A stretch of 64,000 nucleotides of DNA, from positions 1 to 64,000 of the forward strand of contig NZ_JAANIG010000024.1 in assembly GCF_011174675.1 (NCBI RefSeq), read 5' to 3'. This document shows positions 35,233 through 45,243 of this stretch, in pieces. Source of the DNA: Perlabentimonas gracilis (GTDB lineage: Bacteria; Bacteroidota; Bacteroidia; Bacteroidales; Tenuifilaceae). The notes below the pieces were generated by a model. It saw only the letters and a program-made list of their open reading frames with translations. It searched no databases and had not been told where the DNA came from. Within the stretch, counting starts at the first letter, position 1; every line of letters starts with the position of its first letter. A program made the translations under genes and the position numbers.

Positions 35233-37317
35233 ATGAGAAAAATACATCTATGGTTGATGCTGGTTTTGCTACTCGCAGTATCGTGCAACACTAGCCAAAA
35301 ATCAACAGAAAATATTATTGGGCCCGCAGACATTACGATCGAGAACGGATTGTTAACTCCCGAGGTGCTGTGGTCGTTTGGACGGCTAGGCGAGGTGGCC
35401 GTATCGCCCAATGGCGAGAAGGTTGCCTACACCGTTTCGTTTTACTCCATTGAGCAGAACCGCAGCAACAGCGAGGTGTTCATGATGAATGCCGATGGCA
35501 CTAACAAAATCCAGATTACCAAAACCGCTGCCCACGAGTATAACTTGGCTTGGGTTGATAATAGCACGCTTGCATTTATCTCTACCGAGGGTGAAACCGC
35601 ACAGGTTTGGACAATGAATGCCGATGGTAAGAACCGCAGAAAAATTTCGAATTTCGAGAGCGATATCAATGGGTTTTCCATTTCGCCCAAAGGCGATAAA
35701 ATACTGTTTATAAGCGAGGTTAAGGTCGATAAGGCCACTGCCGATATTTATCCAGACCTGCCCAAGGCTAGCGGAATGATGTACGAAGATTTGATGTATC
35801 GCCACTGGGACACATGGGAGGATGGCTTCTACAGCCATATTTTTGTAGCCGATTTTACAGGCGAAAAGGTTCTTAATCCTGTTGATATAATGCCCAACGA
35901 ACCCTACGATTCGCCCCTAAAGCCCTTTGGTGGTATGGAGGAGATTACCTGGTCGCCCTGCGGTAAGGCTATTGCCTACACCTGTAAAAAGTTAACTGGC
36001 AAGGAGTATTCCTTTAGCACAAATTCCGATATCTACCTATATAATATTGAGAAGGCAGAGACCAAAAACCTTACTGAAGGGATGATGGGCTATGATTGGC
36101 AGCCAAATTTTTCGCCAAGTGGCGATAAAATGCTGTGGCTATCGATGGAGCGTGCAGGTTTTGAGGCCGATAAGGAACGAGTTTTTATGATGGATATGGA
36201 GTCGGGAGAAAGAACTTATCTAACCCCTCATTTCGATCATTCACCCTCGAATATTCAGTGGACCCCCGACGGAAATTCTATATACTTTGTGGCTGGTGTT
36301 GAGGCTACTCACCAAATTTATAAAATGGATATTGCTACTCGTGAGATTACTGCCATAACTGATGGCCTACACGATTACCATTCTGTTGCCATTGCTGGCG
36401 ATATGCTAATTGGCGACAAGGTTTCAATGGTTTCGCCTGCCGAAATTTTTAGCATCAATCCAATAACTGGCGAGCAGAAGCAACTATCGGAAATAAATAC
36501 CCATATCATGAGCCAGCTCACTATGCCAACCATCGAGCGTAGGTGGATAAAATCTACTGATGGTAAGATGGTACATACCTGGGTTATTCTTCCACCTAAT
36601 TTCGATAAATCTAAAAAGTATCCAGCACTGCTTTACTGCGAGGGTGGCCCTCAAAGCCCCGTTAGCCAGTTCTGGAGCTACCGCTGGAACTTTTCCATCA
36701 TGGCATCCAACGGTTACGTAGTGGTTGCCCCGGCTCGTCGCGGCTCGCTCACTTTTGGACAGGCCTGGACCGATGAGATTAGCAAGGATCATGGAGGACA
36801 AGAAATGCGCGACCTCCTTGCAGCAATAGACGAGGTAAAGCAGGAGCCTTGGGTTGACGAGGAAAGGCTTGGGGCAGTTGGTGCAAGCTACGGAGGCTAC
36901 ACCGTTTTCTGGCTTGCCGGCAATCATAATAACCGATTCAAGGCGTTTATCTCGCATTGTGGTGTGTTCCATTCCGAGATGGAGTATATGACCACCGAGG
37001 AGATGTTTTTCGATCAGTGGGAGATGGGCGGTGCCCCTTGGGAGACCGATAACAAGGTGGCCATGAATAGCTATAAGCATAGCGCCCATAACTATGTTAA
37101 GAATTGGGATACGCCAATTCTGGTTATCCATGGCGGTAAAGATTTTCGCATACCATACACTCAAGGGATGGCCGCTTTTAACACGGCACAAATGCTCGAT
37201 ATTCCAAGCAAATTCCTCTTTTTCCCCGACGAGAATCACTGGGTGCTAAAACCACAAAACGGTATTCTTTGGCAGCGCGAGTTTAAGGCTTGGTTGGATA
37301 AGTGGTTGAAGGAGTAA
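35233..37317 (+). CDS. S9 family prolyl oligopeptidase-like lipoprotein
   Basis: A 694-residue envelope serine peptidase. The lipobox Cys is at residue 18 (LLLAVSC). A beta-propeller made of WD40-like/PD40 repeats follows (about 50-430; VSPNGEKVAYTV, FSPSGDKMLWLS, WTPDGNSIYFVAG). The C-terminal alpha/beta-hydrolase domain has the nucleophile Ser in GASYGGY (about 552), the Asp in GGKDFRIPY (about 637) and the His in DENHWVL (about 668). It should release dipeptides or oligopeptides from peptides in the periplasm. The start at 35233 is chosen because it gives a clean lipoprotein signal; 35 upstream codons are in frame. A terminator follows. Confidence 0.92.
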   Translation: MRKIHLWLMLVLLLAVSCNTSQKSTENIIGPADITIENGLLTPEVLWSFGRLGEVAVSPNGEKVAYTVSFYSIEQNRSNSEVFMMNADGTNKIQITKTAAHEYNLAWVDNSTLAFISTEGETAQVWTMNADGKNRRKISNFESDINGFSISPKGDKILFISEVKVDKATADIYPDLPKASGMMYEDLMYRHWDTWEDGFYSHIFVADFTGEKVLNPVDIMPNEPYDSPLKPFGGMEEITWSPCGKAIAYTCKKLTGKEYSFSTNSDIYLYNIEKAETKNLTEGMMGYDWQPNFSPSGDKMLWLSMERAGFEADKERVFMMDMESGERTYLTPHFDHSPSNIQWTPDGNSIYFVAGVEATHQIYKMDIATREITAITDGLHDYHSVAIAGDMLIGDKVSMVSPAEIFSINPITGEQKQLSEINTHIMSQLTMPTIERRWIKSTDGKMVHTWVILPPNFDKSKKYPALLYCEGGPQSPVSQFWSYRWNFSIMASNGYVVVAPARRGSLTFGQAWTDEISKDHGGQEMRDLLAAIDEVKQEPWVDEERLGAVGASYGGYTVFWLAGNHNNRFKAFISHCGVFHSEMEYMTTEEMFFDQWEMGGAPWETDNKVAMNSYKHSAHNYVKNWDTPILVIHGGKDFRIPYTQGMAAFNTAQMLDIPSKFLFFPDENHWVLKPQNGILWQREFKAWLDKWLKE

Positions 37318-37324
37318 AAATATT

Positions 37325-37364
37325 TAGTCCGAGTGCGACTCTAAGTCGTGCTCGGACTATTTTG
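37325..37364 (+). terminator. Terminator of the S9 peptidase gene
   Basis: AGTCCGAG-TGCGACT pairs with AGTCGTG-CTCGGACT around a short loop, followed by ATTTT, directly after the stop codon at 37317. Confidence 0.6.
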
Positions 37365-37542
37365 GATAAATGAAGTGGATTAACTAAAAATCTAGTGAAC
37401 CTTTGTGGTTTTCGTGAAATAGTTTATCAATTCAGTTTCACGAAGTGACACAAAGTAGCCACAAAGGGACACCAAGAAAATACTGAATTTTCACTACTGA
37501 CCGACTAATAAATATAGATTTAGCTTCGCTGCTACTTCGTGG

Positions 37543-37669
37543 TCTCGCTTCGCTCGAAATGACAGTACTTTCAAGAGGTCTAAGGGGGTAAGGGGGAGAA
37601 GGCGGCGTAGCCGCCTTCTCCCCCTTACCCCATACAGCGTAACAGCCTGTCATTTCGAGCGAAGCGAGA
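37543..37669. repeat. Nested perfect palindromes
   Basis: A perfect 23-base inverted repeat (37543-37565 with 37647-37669; core TTCGCTCGAAATGACAG) encloses a second perfect hairpin with a 22-base-pair stem and 3-base loop (37585-37606 with 37610-37631). It lies between convergent genes. The outer arms resemble a repeat spread through many Bacteroidota genomes. Either strand would fold strongly, so it could also end transcription of both neighbours. Confidence 0.6.
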
Positions 37670-37726
37670 AATCTATTACATTATTATCATTTTAAAAAAG
37701 ACTTAGTCGGACACTAGTGTAATTTT

Positions 37727-38449
37727 CTATAAAGCTTTATCACTAATAAGTTCCCTCACCACCACCGAGGCCATTAAACACCCAAATAGCGGGGGCATAT
37801 ACGAGATGGTGCCGATGGTGGTTTTCTTATTGGGCTCATCCTCGCACGGAACCATGGCATGTTCTGGCACCTCTTCGGTGGAGAATACCACCATAAAACC
37901 TCCCCTAACGCCCAATCGCCCCAACCGTTTGCGAAGTACTCTGGCCAATGGACAAATGCGCGATTTGGAGAAATCGGCAATTTCCACCTTGGATGGATCG
38001 AGCTTTCCGCCACTACCCATAGAGCTAACCAGCTTATGCCCCTTTTGCAAAGAGTGATATATCAAAAAAATCTTAGGCGATAACGTATCAATGGCATCCA
38101 CCACGTAATCGAATTTTGTTTCCAGAATCTCAATCATCCTATCGTCGCGGATGTACTCTTGTATGACATTGAGCTTGAGCTCTGGATTTATATCCATCAA
38201 TCTATCGCCAACAACTTGAGCCTTTGGCTTTCCCGTTGTACTTACCAGTGCTGGTAGTTGTCGGTTGCGGTTGCTTGGATTTAGTACATCTCCATCCACA
38301 ATGGTCATTTCGCCCACACCAGCACGGCAAATTTGTTCCGCAGCGTAGGCGCCAACACCACCAAGTCCAACTACCAGTACGTGCTTGTTTTTCAGGTTGC
38401 TACTAGCCTCAACACCAATAAGAAGCTCGGTTCGTTCTTGCCAATTCAT
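37727..38449 (-). CDS. tcdA: tRNA threonylcarbamoyladenosine dehydratase TcdA
   Basis: A 240-residue E1-like enzyme that cyclises the t6A modification at position 37 of ANN-decoding tRNAs, using ATP. It shows the nucleotide-binding GLGGVGAYAAEQICRAGVG motif (about 26-45), DGDVLNPSNRNRQ, DAIDT, and the C-terminal FGCLMASVVVREL. The start MNWQERTELLIG at 38449 matches the family; the 17 upstream in-frame codons do not. Gene context is unrelated. Confidence 0.9.
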   Translation of the reverse strand: MNWQERTELLIGVEASSNLKNKHVLVVGLGGVGAYAAEQICRAGVGEMTIVDGDVLNPSNRNRQLPALVSTTGKPKAQVVGDRLMDINPELKLNVIQEYIRDDRMIEILETKFDYVVDAIDTLSPKIFLIYHSLQKGHKLVSSMGSGGKLDPSKVEIADFSKSRICPLARVLRKRLGRLGVRGGFMVVFSTEEVPEHAMVPCEDEPNKKTTIGTISYMPPLFGCLMASVVVRELISDKAL

Positions 38450-38602
38450 ACTAATTATATGTTTAATGCTGTGCAAAAATACCAAAAATACGCGGCGCAC
38501 ACTAGCTACTCATATTGAACACTCATACAAAATATGTTGCACAACAAGTGGTTATATGCTCAAAAGCTGATTTTTCATTACCTTAGTTAAAAGGTTACCT
38601 AC

Positions 38603-38610
38603 TACTTTTG
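38603..38610 (+). promoter_or_regulatory. -7 box for the methylmalonyl-CoA decarboxylase operon
   Basis: TACTTTTG matches TAnnTTTG and lies 30 bases before the first gene of the operon. Confidence 0.4.
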
Positions 38611-38639
38611 TAGTCAGAATAATTAAACCCCCACAAGCT

Positions 38640-39050
38640 ATGAAGATTACTCACATTGAACACATTGGAATTGCAGTAAAGAGTTTGGATGAAGCCATTC
38701 CTTTTTACGAAAACGTATTCGGTCTTAAATGCTATAACGTTGAAGAGGTTAAGGAGCAAAAGGTGAAAACCGCCTTCTTCATGGTTGGCCAAACAAAGAT
38801 TGAATTGCTAGAATCGACCGACCCTGAAGGGCCAATCGGTAAGTTTATCGACAAGAAGGGCGAGGGCGTTCATCATATTGCTTATGCTGTTGATAAGATT
38901 GAAGATCAGCTGCAGACAGCCGAGGAGAAAGGAGTAAATCTAATTGATAAGGCACCACGTAAGGGCGCCGAGGGGCTCGATATTGCATTCCTACATCCAA
39001 AGTCAACCTTTGGTGTGCTTACTGAGCTATGCGAGAACAAGAATAAGTAA
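38640..39050 (+). CDS. mce: Methylmalonyl-CoA epimerase
   Basis: A 136-residue vicinal-oxygen-chelate fold enzyme that interconverts (R)- and (S)-methylmalonyl-CoA. It has two beta-alpha-beta-beta-beta modules with metal-ligand residues in [11 protein letters not shown] (His), GVHHIAYAV (His) and LTELCENK (Glu). It is the first gene of a five-gene operon and supplies the isomer used by the decarboxylase encoded downstream, in the succinate-to-propionate pathway. Confidence 0.93.
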   Translation: MKITHIEHIGIAVKSLDEAIPFYENVFGLKCYNVEEVKEQKVKTAFFMVGQTKIELLESTDPEGPIGKFIDKKGEGVHHIAYAVDKIEDQLQTAEEKGVNLIDKAPRKGAEGLDIAFLHPKSTFGVLTELCENKNK

Positions 39051-39088
39051 ACAACAATATTGATAATACTTCCAAAATACTAGTTAAA

Positions 39089-40654
39089 ATGACTAAGACT
39101 CAGGAGCAAAAGATTCAGGAACTAATTGAGCTACGCGAGAGAGCGAAGCTTGGTGGAGGCGAGAAACGCATAGCAGCCCAGCATAAAAAGGGCAAGTTTA
39201 CTGCCCGCGAGCGCATCGATATGCTGCTCGACGAGGGTAGTTTTGAGGAGTTTGATATGTTCGTGTCGCACCGTTGTATAGACTTTGGATTGGAAAAGGA
39301 ATCCTACCTATCCGATGGTGTTGTTACTGGCTATGGAACAATCGATGGCCGAATAGTGTACGTGTTCTCGCAAGATTTCACCGTATTTGGTGGTTCTTTA
39401 TCGGAGATGTATGCCGCCAAAATCTGCAAAATAATGGATATGGCCATGAAGGTGGGTGCTCCTGTAATTGGTATAAACGATAGTGGTGGAGCCCGTATTC
39501 AGGAGGGTGTGAAGAGCTTGGGAGGCTATGCCGATATTTTCCAGCGCAACATCCTGGCTTCAGGAGTAATTCCTCAGATATCTGCAATTTTTGGGCCCTG
39601 CGCAGGGGGTGCAGTATACTCACCCGCGCTCACCGATTTCATTGTGATGAGCCGTAACACCAGCTACATGTTTGTTACCGGCCCCAAAGTGGTGAAAACT
39701 GTAACCGGCGAAACGGTAACAGCCGATCAGCTTGGCGGTGCCGATGTGCACGCATCTAAGTCGGGTGTGGCTCACTTTGTTTCCGATACAGAGGAGGAGG
39801 GCATTCAGCTTATCCGTAAGCTGCTAAGCTACCTACCCCAAAACAACCTTGAGGATCCCCCAGTTGCTCCCTGCGACGATCCAATCGACAGACTTGAGGA
39901 TAGGCTTAACGAGATTATCCCTGAGGTGGCTAACAAACCTTACGATGTGCTTGATGTAATTGAAGCTATTGCCGACTATGGCGAGTACCTTGAGGTACAC
40001 CGCCATTACGCTCCTAACATTGTTACTGGATTTGCTCGTTTCAATGGTATGTCAGTGGGCATTGTGGCCAACCAGCCAAAGTATATGGCGGGTGTGTTAG
40101 ATATTAACGCTTCGCGTAAAGCTGCACGTTTTGTTCGCTTCTGCGATGCTTTCAATATTCCAATTGTAACCCTTGTTGATGTTCCCGGATTCCTTCCCGG
40201 AACGGGTCAGGAGTACAACGGAATTATTCTTCACGGGGCTAAGCTGCTTTTCGCCTACGGTGAGGCAACCGTTCCCAAGGTTACTGTAATCCTTCGTAAG
40301 GCCTACGGTGGAGCTTACGACGTGATGAGCTCGAAGCACCTACGTGGTGACATTAACTATGCTTGGCCGGGTGCGGAGATTGCAGTTATGGGCCCCAAAG
40401 GTGCCATTGAAGTTCTTCTGAGCCGTGAGCTGGAAACCATTGAGGACGAGAAGGCCAAAGCGGACTTCCTGCTTAAGAAGGAGAATGAGTACAAGGATAA
40501 GTTTGCCAACCCATACGTAGCGGCCAAGTTTGGTTATCTCGACGATGTGATTGAGCCAAGGAATACGCGTTTCCGTATCGTCAGGGCATTGCAGTCGTTG
40601 CAAACCAAGAAGGACTTGAATCCACCCCGTAAGCACTCCAATTTACCACTTTAA
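39089..40654 (+). CDS. mmdA: Methylmalonyl-CoA decarboxylase alpha subunit (carboxyltransferase)
   Basis: A 521-residue acyl-CoA carboxyltransferase with two crotonase-like halves. The acyl-CoA half has [32 protein letters not shown] and [14 protein letters not shown]. The carboxybiotin half has [30 protein letters not shown] and [15 protein letters not shown]. It moves the carboxyl group of methylmalonyl-CoA to biotin. Genes for a small membrane anchor, the biotin carrier and the Na+-pumping beta subunit follow, and no biotin carboxylase gene is present. This points to the decarboxylase rather than propionyl-CoA carboxylase. Confidence 0.93.
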   Translation: MTKTQEQKIQELIELRERAKLGGGEKRIAAQHKKGKFTARERIDMLLDEGSFEEFDMFVSHRCIDFGLEKESYLSDGVVTGYGTIDGRIVYVFSQDFTVFGGSLSEMYAAKICKIMDMAMKVGAPVIGINDSGGARIQEGVKSLGGYADIFQRNILASGVIPQISAIFGPCAGGAVYSPALTDFIVMSRNTSYMFVTGPKVVKTVTGETVTADQLGGADVHASKSGVAHFVSDTEEEGIQLIRKLLSYLPQNNLEDPPVAPCDDPIDRLEDRLNEIIPEVANKPYDVLDVIEAIADYGEYLEVHRHYAPNIVTGFARFNGMSVGIVANQPKYMAGVLDINASRKAARFVRFCDAFNIPIVTLVDVPGFLPGTGQEYNGIILHGAKLLFAYGEATVPKVTVILRKAYGGAYDVMSSKHLRGDINYAWPGAEIAVMGPKGAIEVLLSRELETIEDEKAKADFLLKKENEYKDKFANPYVAAKFGYLDDVIEPRNTRFRIVRALQSLQTKKDLNPPRKHSNLPL

Positions 40655-40669
40655 ATCCACAGCAGAGCT

Positions 40670-41092
40670 ATGAATATAAGTCCAATTCTATTATCCGCTG
40701 CTCAAACCAATGCTGCCGAGGAGTTCGTGAAGCTCGATCCCTATGGCGTGGGGATGGCCGCAATGGCCATGCTGGTGGTGATATCAGTGCTAGCAATTTC
40801 TGCCATAGTTTTCCAGAATATCGACAACCTCATCCATTTTGTTACTAAGCTATTTGCTAAACGCAAGCCAAAAGGTAACGAGCAGGAGGGTGAAGAGAAA
40901 GCCGAGAAGGTGAAATCGAGCGGAGAGGAGATGGCTGCCATTGCCATGGCAATGCATCTTTTCAAAAGCGAGCTGCATGACCAGGAGAGCCTAACCCTTA
41001 CCATCAATAAGATATCAAGGACATACTCGCCTTGGAGCAGCAAAATTTATGGTATAATGAATAAAGCAGTTAAACGAAACCCTTACTCGTAA
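40670..41092 (+). CDS. OadG-like membrane-anchor subunit of the decarboxylase
   Basis: A 140-residue protein with one membrane helix (about 24-45, MAAMAMLVVISVLAISAIVF) and a charged cytosolic part (Lys/Glu-rich at 65-85). It corresponds to the gamma/delta subunit that stabilises the sodium-pumping decarboxylase complex and holds the carboxyltransferase at the membrane. It lies 15 bases after mmdA and 12 bases before the biotin carrier gene. Confidence 0.85.
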   Translation: MNISPILLSAAQTNAAEEFVKLDPYGVGMAAMAMLVVISVLAISAIVFQNIDNLIHFVTKLFAKRKPKGNEQEGEEKAEKVKSSGEEMAAIAMAMHLFKSELHDQESLTLTINKISRTYSPWSSKIYGIMNKAVKRNPYS

Positions 41093-41104
41093 TAATACAT
41101 CAAA

Positions 41105-41548
41105 ATGAAAAACTATAAATTTACTATACACGGCAATCAGTACGATGTAAATGTCGTTTCCGTAGAGGATAATATTGCCGAGGTTGAGGTGAACGGAACA
41201 AGCTACAAGGTGGAGATGGAGAAAGCTATTCAGCAAACCAAAACCCCCAAGCTCGTTCGCCCTTCGGCTGTTCCATCTACCGATAGCCATCCATCAGTAT
41301 CCAAAACTAGTGCGCCATCGGCCCCCAAGGGAGCTGGTTACGTTAAGTCGCCACTGCCCGGTGTAATTCTCGACCTGTATGTTAAGGAGGGAGAAACAGT
41401 GAAGAAGGGCCAGAAGTTGCTATGCCTTGAAGCGATGAAGATGGAAAACAATATCGATTCCGACAAGGATGGTAAGATTGTTAAAATTAATGTGAACAAG
41501 GGTGACTCGGTTATGGAAGGCGACATCCTAGTAACCATAGGAGAGTAA
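41105..41548 (+). CDS. Biotin carrier subunit of methylmalonyl-CoA decarboxylase
   Basis: A 147-residue carrier. The N-terminal third is a small beta domain (YKFTIHGNQYDVNVVSVEDN), then a Pro/Ser/Ala-rich hinge (about 58-78), then the biotinyl domain with the target Lys at residue 112 in LEAMKMEN. Biotin on this Lys shuttles CO2 from the alpha subunit to the membrane beta subunit. Confidence 0.93.
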   Translation: MKNYKFTIHGNQYDVNVVSVEDNIAEVEVNGTSYKVEMEKAIQQTKTPKLVRPSAVPSTDSHPSVSKTSAPSAPKGAGYVKSPLPGVILDLYVKEGETVKKGQKLLCLEAMKMENNIDSDKDGKIVKINVNKGDSVMEGDILVTIGE

Positions 41549-41552
41549 CAGT

Positions 41553-42713
41553 ATGGAAGGACAAAGTTTTTTCAGCTTTTTAACAGAACACCTCCTCCAT
41601 TTCTACAGCAATACCGGTTTCTCAAATTTCACCTGGGGACACGGTATTATGATAGCCATAGGGCTGTTTTTTATATACTTGGCCATTGCTAAGGAGTGGG
41701 AGCCTATGCTGCTAATACCCATTGGGTTTGGTATCATTGTGGGGAATATTCCTTTTACCGAAGGGTTTATGGTTGGTATATACGAGGAGGGGTCGGTGCT
41801 TAACTACCTGTACTTTGGAGTTAGGTACGGTGTGTATCCTCCATTGATATTCCTGGGTATTGGGGCTATGACGGACTTCTCTACCCTAATCTCCAACCCA
41901 AAGTTGATACTTATTGGTGCTGCGGCCCAGTTTGGTATATTTGGTGCTTATGCACTTGCACTTGCCCTTGGATTTACAGGTGCTGAGGCAGGAGCTATTG
42001 GTATCATTGGTGGTGCCGACGGCCCAACGGCTATCTTTATTAGCTCAAAGCTAGCTCCCCACTTAATGGGTGCCATTGCCATCTCGGCATACTCGTATAT
42101 GGCTCTTGTGCCTGTGCTTCAGCCACCTATTATGCGGTTGCTTACCACATCAAAGGAGCGGGTGATTAGAATGAAGCCCCCACGTACCGTTACCAAGTTG
42201 GAGAAGATCCTTTTCCCAATCATTGGTATGTTGCTCACAACTTTTGTGGTTCCAAGTGGTTTGCCGCTGTTGGGTATGCTCTTCTTTGGTAATCTGCTTA
42301 AAGAGAGTGGTGTTACTCGTCGCTTGGCTGAGACTGCACGTGGCCCACTGGTAGATATTGTTACAATACTGCTTGGTCTTACAGTTGGTGCCTCTACCCA
42401 AGCCACAGTATTCTTAAACCCCTCATCGGTAATGATCTTTGGGTTGGGTGCTGCATCGTTTATCCTTGCCACAACTACTGGTATTCTCTTTGTTAAGTTT
42501 ATGAACCTTTTCCTTAGCACCGAGAATAAGATTAATCCGCTGATCGGTAACTCAGGTGTATCGGCAGTGCCCGATAGCGCAAGGGTTTCGCACCACATTG
42601 GTATGGAGTACGATAAGTCTAACTACCTGCTTATGCATGCCATGGCGCCTAACGTTGCTGGTGTTATTGGTAGCGCAGTTGCTGCGGGTATCTTGCTTAG
42701 CTTCCTTTACTAA
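41553..42713 (+). CDS. Na+-pumping decarboxylase beta subunit (OadB/MmdB family)
   Basis: A 386-residue integral membrane protein with about nine to eleven helices. It decarboxylates carboxybiotin and exports Na+. The hallmark motif IGIIGGADGPTAIFISSKLAP is split across positions near 150-170, with the Asp near 156 that binds Na+ in the family. The C-terminal half has further conserved segments (GASTQATVFLNPSS; GNSGVSAVPDSAR; HAMAPNVAGVIGSAVAAG). It starts 4 bases after the biotin carrier gene and ends the operon at a strong terminator. Confidence 0.93.
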   Translation: MEGQSFFSFLTEHLLHFYSNTGFSNFTWGHGIMIAIGLFFIYLAIAKEWEPMLLIPIGFGIIVGNIPFTEGFMVGIYEEGSVLNYLYFGVRYGVYPPLIFLGIGAMTDFSTLISNPKLILIGAAAQFGIFGAYALALALGFTGAEAGAIGIIGGADGPTAIFISSKLAPHLMGAIAISAYSYMALVPVLQPPIMRLLTTSKERVIRMKPPRTVTKLEKILFPIIGMLLTTFVVPSGLPLLGMLFFGNLLKESGVTRRLAETARGPLVDIVTILLGLTVGASTQATVFLNPSSVMIFGLGAASFILATTTGILFVKFMNLFLSTENKINPLIGNSGVSAVPDSARVSHHIGMEYDKSNYLLMHAMAPNVAGVIGSAVAAGILLSFLY

Positions 42714-42736
42714 GAATATATCACACTTTATTAGTG

Positions 42737-42772
42737 AAAACCGACAGCAATCCTGTCGGTTTTCTTTATTTT
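42737..42772 (+). terminator. Terminator of the decarboxylase operon
   Basis: AAAACCGACAG (42737-42747) pairs perfectly with CTGTCGGTTTT (42753-42763) around a five-base loop, followed by CTTTATTTTT. Confidence 0.75.
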
Positions 42773-42813
42773 TACTGCCTATACTTTTACTGCTTATTTA
42801 ATACAAAACACTG

Positions 42814-43455
42814 ATGACTCGTAAAGAACGTTTCGAGAAAGTAATTGAGTATTTTAAGGAGAATATGCCTGTAGCCGAAACTGAACTCCACTTCAACAAT
42901 CCTTATGAACTTGTTGTGGCAACTATTCTGTCGGCACAATGTACCGATAAGCGGGTAAATATGATTACACCCTCATTTTTCGAGCGGTTTCCAACTCCTG
43001 AAACCTTAGCTTTTGCTCAGCCCGAGGCGGTTTATGAGGTCATCAAGTCGTGTTCGTATCCAAATAATAAGGCTAAGAATCTGGTTGGGATGGCTCAGGG
43101 GGTGGTGGAAAGGTTTGGGGGAGAAATTCCTACTGATCTCAAGGACTTGCAATCCCTGCCCGGTGTAGGCAGGAAAACAGCTAACGTGGTGGCTTCGGTG
43201 GCTTTCAATACGGCTGCCATTGCTGTGGATACCCATGTTTTTAGGGTTGCCCGCCGTATAGGGTTGTCGCACAACGCCAAAACTCCACTCGAAACAGAAA
43301 AGCAGCTAATGAAGTATATTCCACAGGATCTCTGGGCGGTGGCACACCACTGGCTAATTCTGCATGGGCGATATACCTGCATTGCCCGTTCACCCAAGTG
43401 TTCCTCGTGCGGTATAGCTGCATGGTGCAAAGAATTCCCAAAGCTTAACAAATAG
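42814..43455 (+). CDS. nth: Endonuclease III
   Basis: A 213-residue DNA glycosylase/AP lyase of base-excision repair, which removes oxidised pyrimidines. It has the helix-hairpin-helix LPGVGRKTANVV with the catalytic Lys at residue 120, the catalytic Asp near 139 in VDTHVFRV, and the C-terminal 4Fe-4S ligands C-x6-C-x2-C-x5-C (CIARSPKCSSCGIAAWC). Length is usual for the family. Confidence 0.95.
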   Translation: MTRKERFEKVIEYFKENMPVAETELHFNNPYELVVATILSAQCTDKRVNMITPSFFERFPTPETLAFAQPEAVYEVIKSCSYPNNKAKNLVGMAQGVVERFGGEIPTDLKDLQSLPGVGRKTANVVASVAFNTAAIAVDTHVFRVARRIGLSHNAKTPLETEKQLMKYIPQDLWAVAHHWLILHGRYTCIARSPKCSSCGIAAWCKEFPKLNK

Positions 43456-43480
43456 TAAAGGCGGCCAATGGCCGCCTTTA
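43456..43480. terminator. Bidirectional terminator between nth and the chemoreceptor gene
   Basis: A perfect 11-base-pair stem (43456-43466 with 43470-43480, loop AAT) sits between the convergent genes; its A/T ends give a U-rich tail on both strands. Confidence 0.7.
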
Positions 43481-43495
43481 CTTATGGTTGGGTTA

Positions 43496-45229
43496 TTAGA
43501 ACCTTTCGTACCCATCGTCGTCCTTAGGGCCAATGTTACCCCCCAAGTTCAACTTCACCCCTCCTTTTCCCTTTATGGGCTGGGGTGCTTCTTTTGGAGG
43601 AATTGTTTTAAGCTTTGGCTTTACCTCTGGTTTTGGGGTTGGTTTCACTGGCTTAACAGGTGCTGCCACCTTTTTAGTAAACACGCTGCTGCTACGCTCA
43701 GTTTTAAAGAAGCCAATTATTTGCTTAAGGTTCTCAGCTTCACCGTTCATTTTCTCTGAGCTGGTTACCAGCACATCGGCATTAGCGGCATTTTGTTGAG
43801 TAACATTATTAAGCTGCTGAATGGCATTGTTGATTTGCTCAGCACCATTATTCTGCTCAACGCTACCTGCTGTAATCTCTTGAATTAGCACCGATGTACG
43901 CTTAATCTCGGGAATGATTTCACGGATTAGTTCAACTGAAGATTCGGTGTTGGTTACGCTCTCCTTCGAAAGCTTCAGTATCTCGTCGGCAGCAACCTTG
44001 CTTCGCTCAGCTAGTTTACGCACTTCGGCAGCCACAACCGCAAAACCTTTGCCGTGCTCACCCGCGCGTGCTGCTTCAACAGCAGCATTAAGGGCTAGCA
44101 AGTTAGTTTGGAAAGCGATATCATTTACAATGTTAATTCTATCGGAAATCTTTTTGATAGAGCTCATACTCTTCTCCGATTCTGCTCCAATTTTCTCAAT
44201 ATCAACGGCAAGCTTGTCGGAAATCTTGTTGGTATTGCTCGAGTTCTCCGTATTTTGTTGGATATTCGCCACCATTTCTTCCATCGACGACGAAACCTCC
44301 TCGGCGCTACTTGCTTGTGTTGACGCCCCACCAAGAATTCCCTGAGCAATATTATTTAACTCCATACTGGCACTGGCAATCTCGCTAGAACCATCAATAA
44401 TTGAATTAACGGTATCACGCAATCTCCCTATCATTGCTTTAAGGTCGAACAGCAACTTGGCAATCTCATCGCTTCCCTTTATGTCAAAGTCCGACATAAG
44501 TTCCCCATTGGCTAGCTTGGAGATAGCATCCGAAGCAGTATTTATGGACTGCTTGATGGTTGACGTGATGTAAACAGAGATTACTATGCCAAAGAAAACA
44601 ATTAGTAATCCCCCAATGATGATAAATATTCTGAAGAATGATGTTGATGATTCAATCTGCTCGTAGGCAATTACTGCTTCGTTTTGCTGATTAGCTATAA
44701 GCTCTGTAAGCTGATCGAGAATTTGGTCGGTTGTGGTGATAATAGAGCCACCAGCATCAACCATACCCTCAACATCCATAAGGATTAGAAAATCGTTATA
44801 GCTGTCAAAAGTATTGAGCTGCGTCATTACATGCTTGTGGTCGCGAAATAGGGTTTCAGTTACCTTCTGATTTACCTCATTGAAAAGCTCCCTGTCCGAA
44901 GCGTTCCAGTTTTCAATCAACGGCCTAATCTCACTAACCACACCCGGGTATAGGGAGCTATGGAGCTCTTGAAGCCTATTCTTGTCCGGAGTGTCGGGGA
45001 GTTTATCTATATACACCCAGTTTTTTATCAGCAGTTTCGACTCAGCCACTAGATTTTGTAGCTCAATAAGCCGGTTTACTGAGGGGGTGTTCTGTTCGGA
45101 CAGCTTCCGGTTTATTTCATCGTTTTGTGTAAGGATAACAAAGGTTACAATAGACGAGATGATAAACAAGCCGATAATTAGTCCAAACCCAATAAAAAGT
45201 TTTTTCGATAAGGAAAACTTAACTTCCAT
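43496..45229 (-). CDS. Methyl-accepting chemotaxis protein
   Basis: A 577-residue chemoreceptor. It has a first membrane helix (about 11-33), a helical periplasmic sensor of about 165 residues, a second helix (about 203-226), HAMP (about 227-280) and the long signalling hairpin, with the invariant tip region [36 protein letters not shown] split over about residues 365-400. A Pro/Lys-rich linker (about 520-560) leads to a C-terminal GYERF, which fits the x-[HFYW]-x-x-[HFYW] pentapeptide that tethers CheR or CheB. The gene follows a YfiR-type periplasmic protein gene by 14 bases, so the two probably form one sensory unit. Confidence 0.93.
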   Translation of the reverse strand: MEVKFSLSKKLFIGFGLIIGLFIISSIVTFVILTQNDEINRKLSEQNTPSVNRLIELQNLVAESKLLIKNWVYIDKLPDTPDKNRLQELHSSLYPGVVSEIRPLIENWNASDRELFNEVNQKVTETLFRDHKHVMTQLNTFDSYNDFLILMDVEGMVDAGGSIITTTDQILDQLTELIANQQNEAVIAYEQIESSTSFFRIFIIIGGLLIVFFGIVISVYITSTIKQSINTASDAISKLANGELMSDFDIKGSDEIAKLLFDLKAMIGRLRDTVNSIIDGSSEIASASMELNNIAQGILGGASTQASSAEEVSSSMEEMVANIQQNTENSSNTNKISDKLAVDIEKIGAESEKSMSSIKKISDRINIVNDIAFQTNLLALNAAVEAARAGEHGKGFAVVAAEVRKLAERSKVAADEILKLSKESVTNTESSVELIREIIPEIKRTSVLIQEITAGSVEQNNGAEQINNAIQQLNNVTQQNAANADVLVTSSEKMNGEAENLKQIIGFFKTERSSSVFTKKVAAPVKPVKPTPKPEVKPKLKTIPPKEAPQPIKGKGGVKLNLGGNIGPKDDDGYERF

Positions 45230-45243
45230 AGCTGGTGGGGTTT

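Noticed and set aside
39089-42713. Propionyl-CoA carboxylase instead of methylmalonyl-CoA decarboxylase
   Set aside because: No biotin carboxylase gene is present, while a Na+-pumping beta subunit and an OadG-like anchor are.
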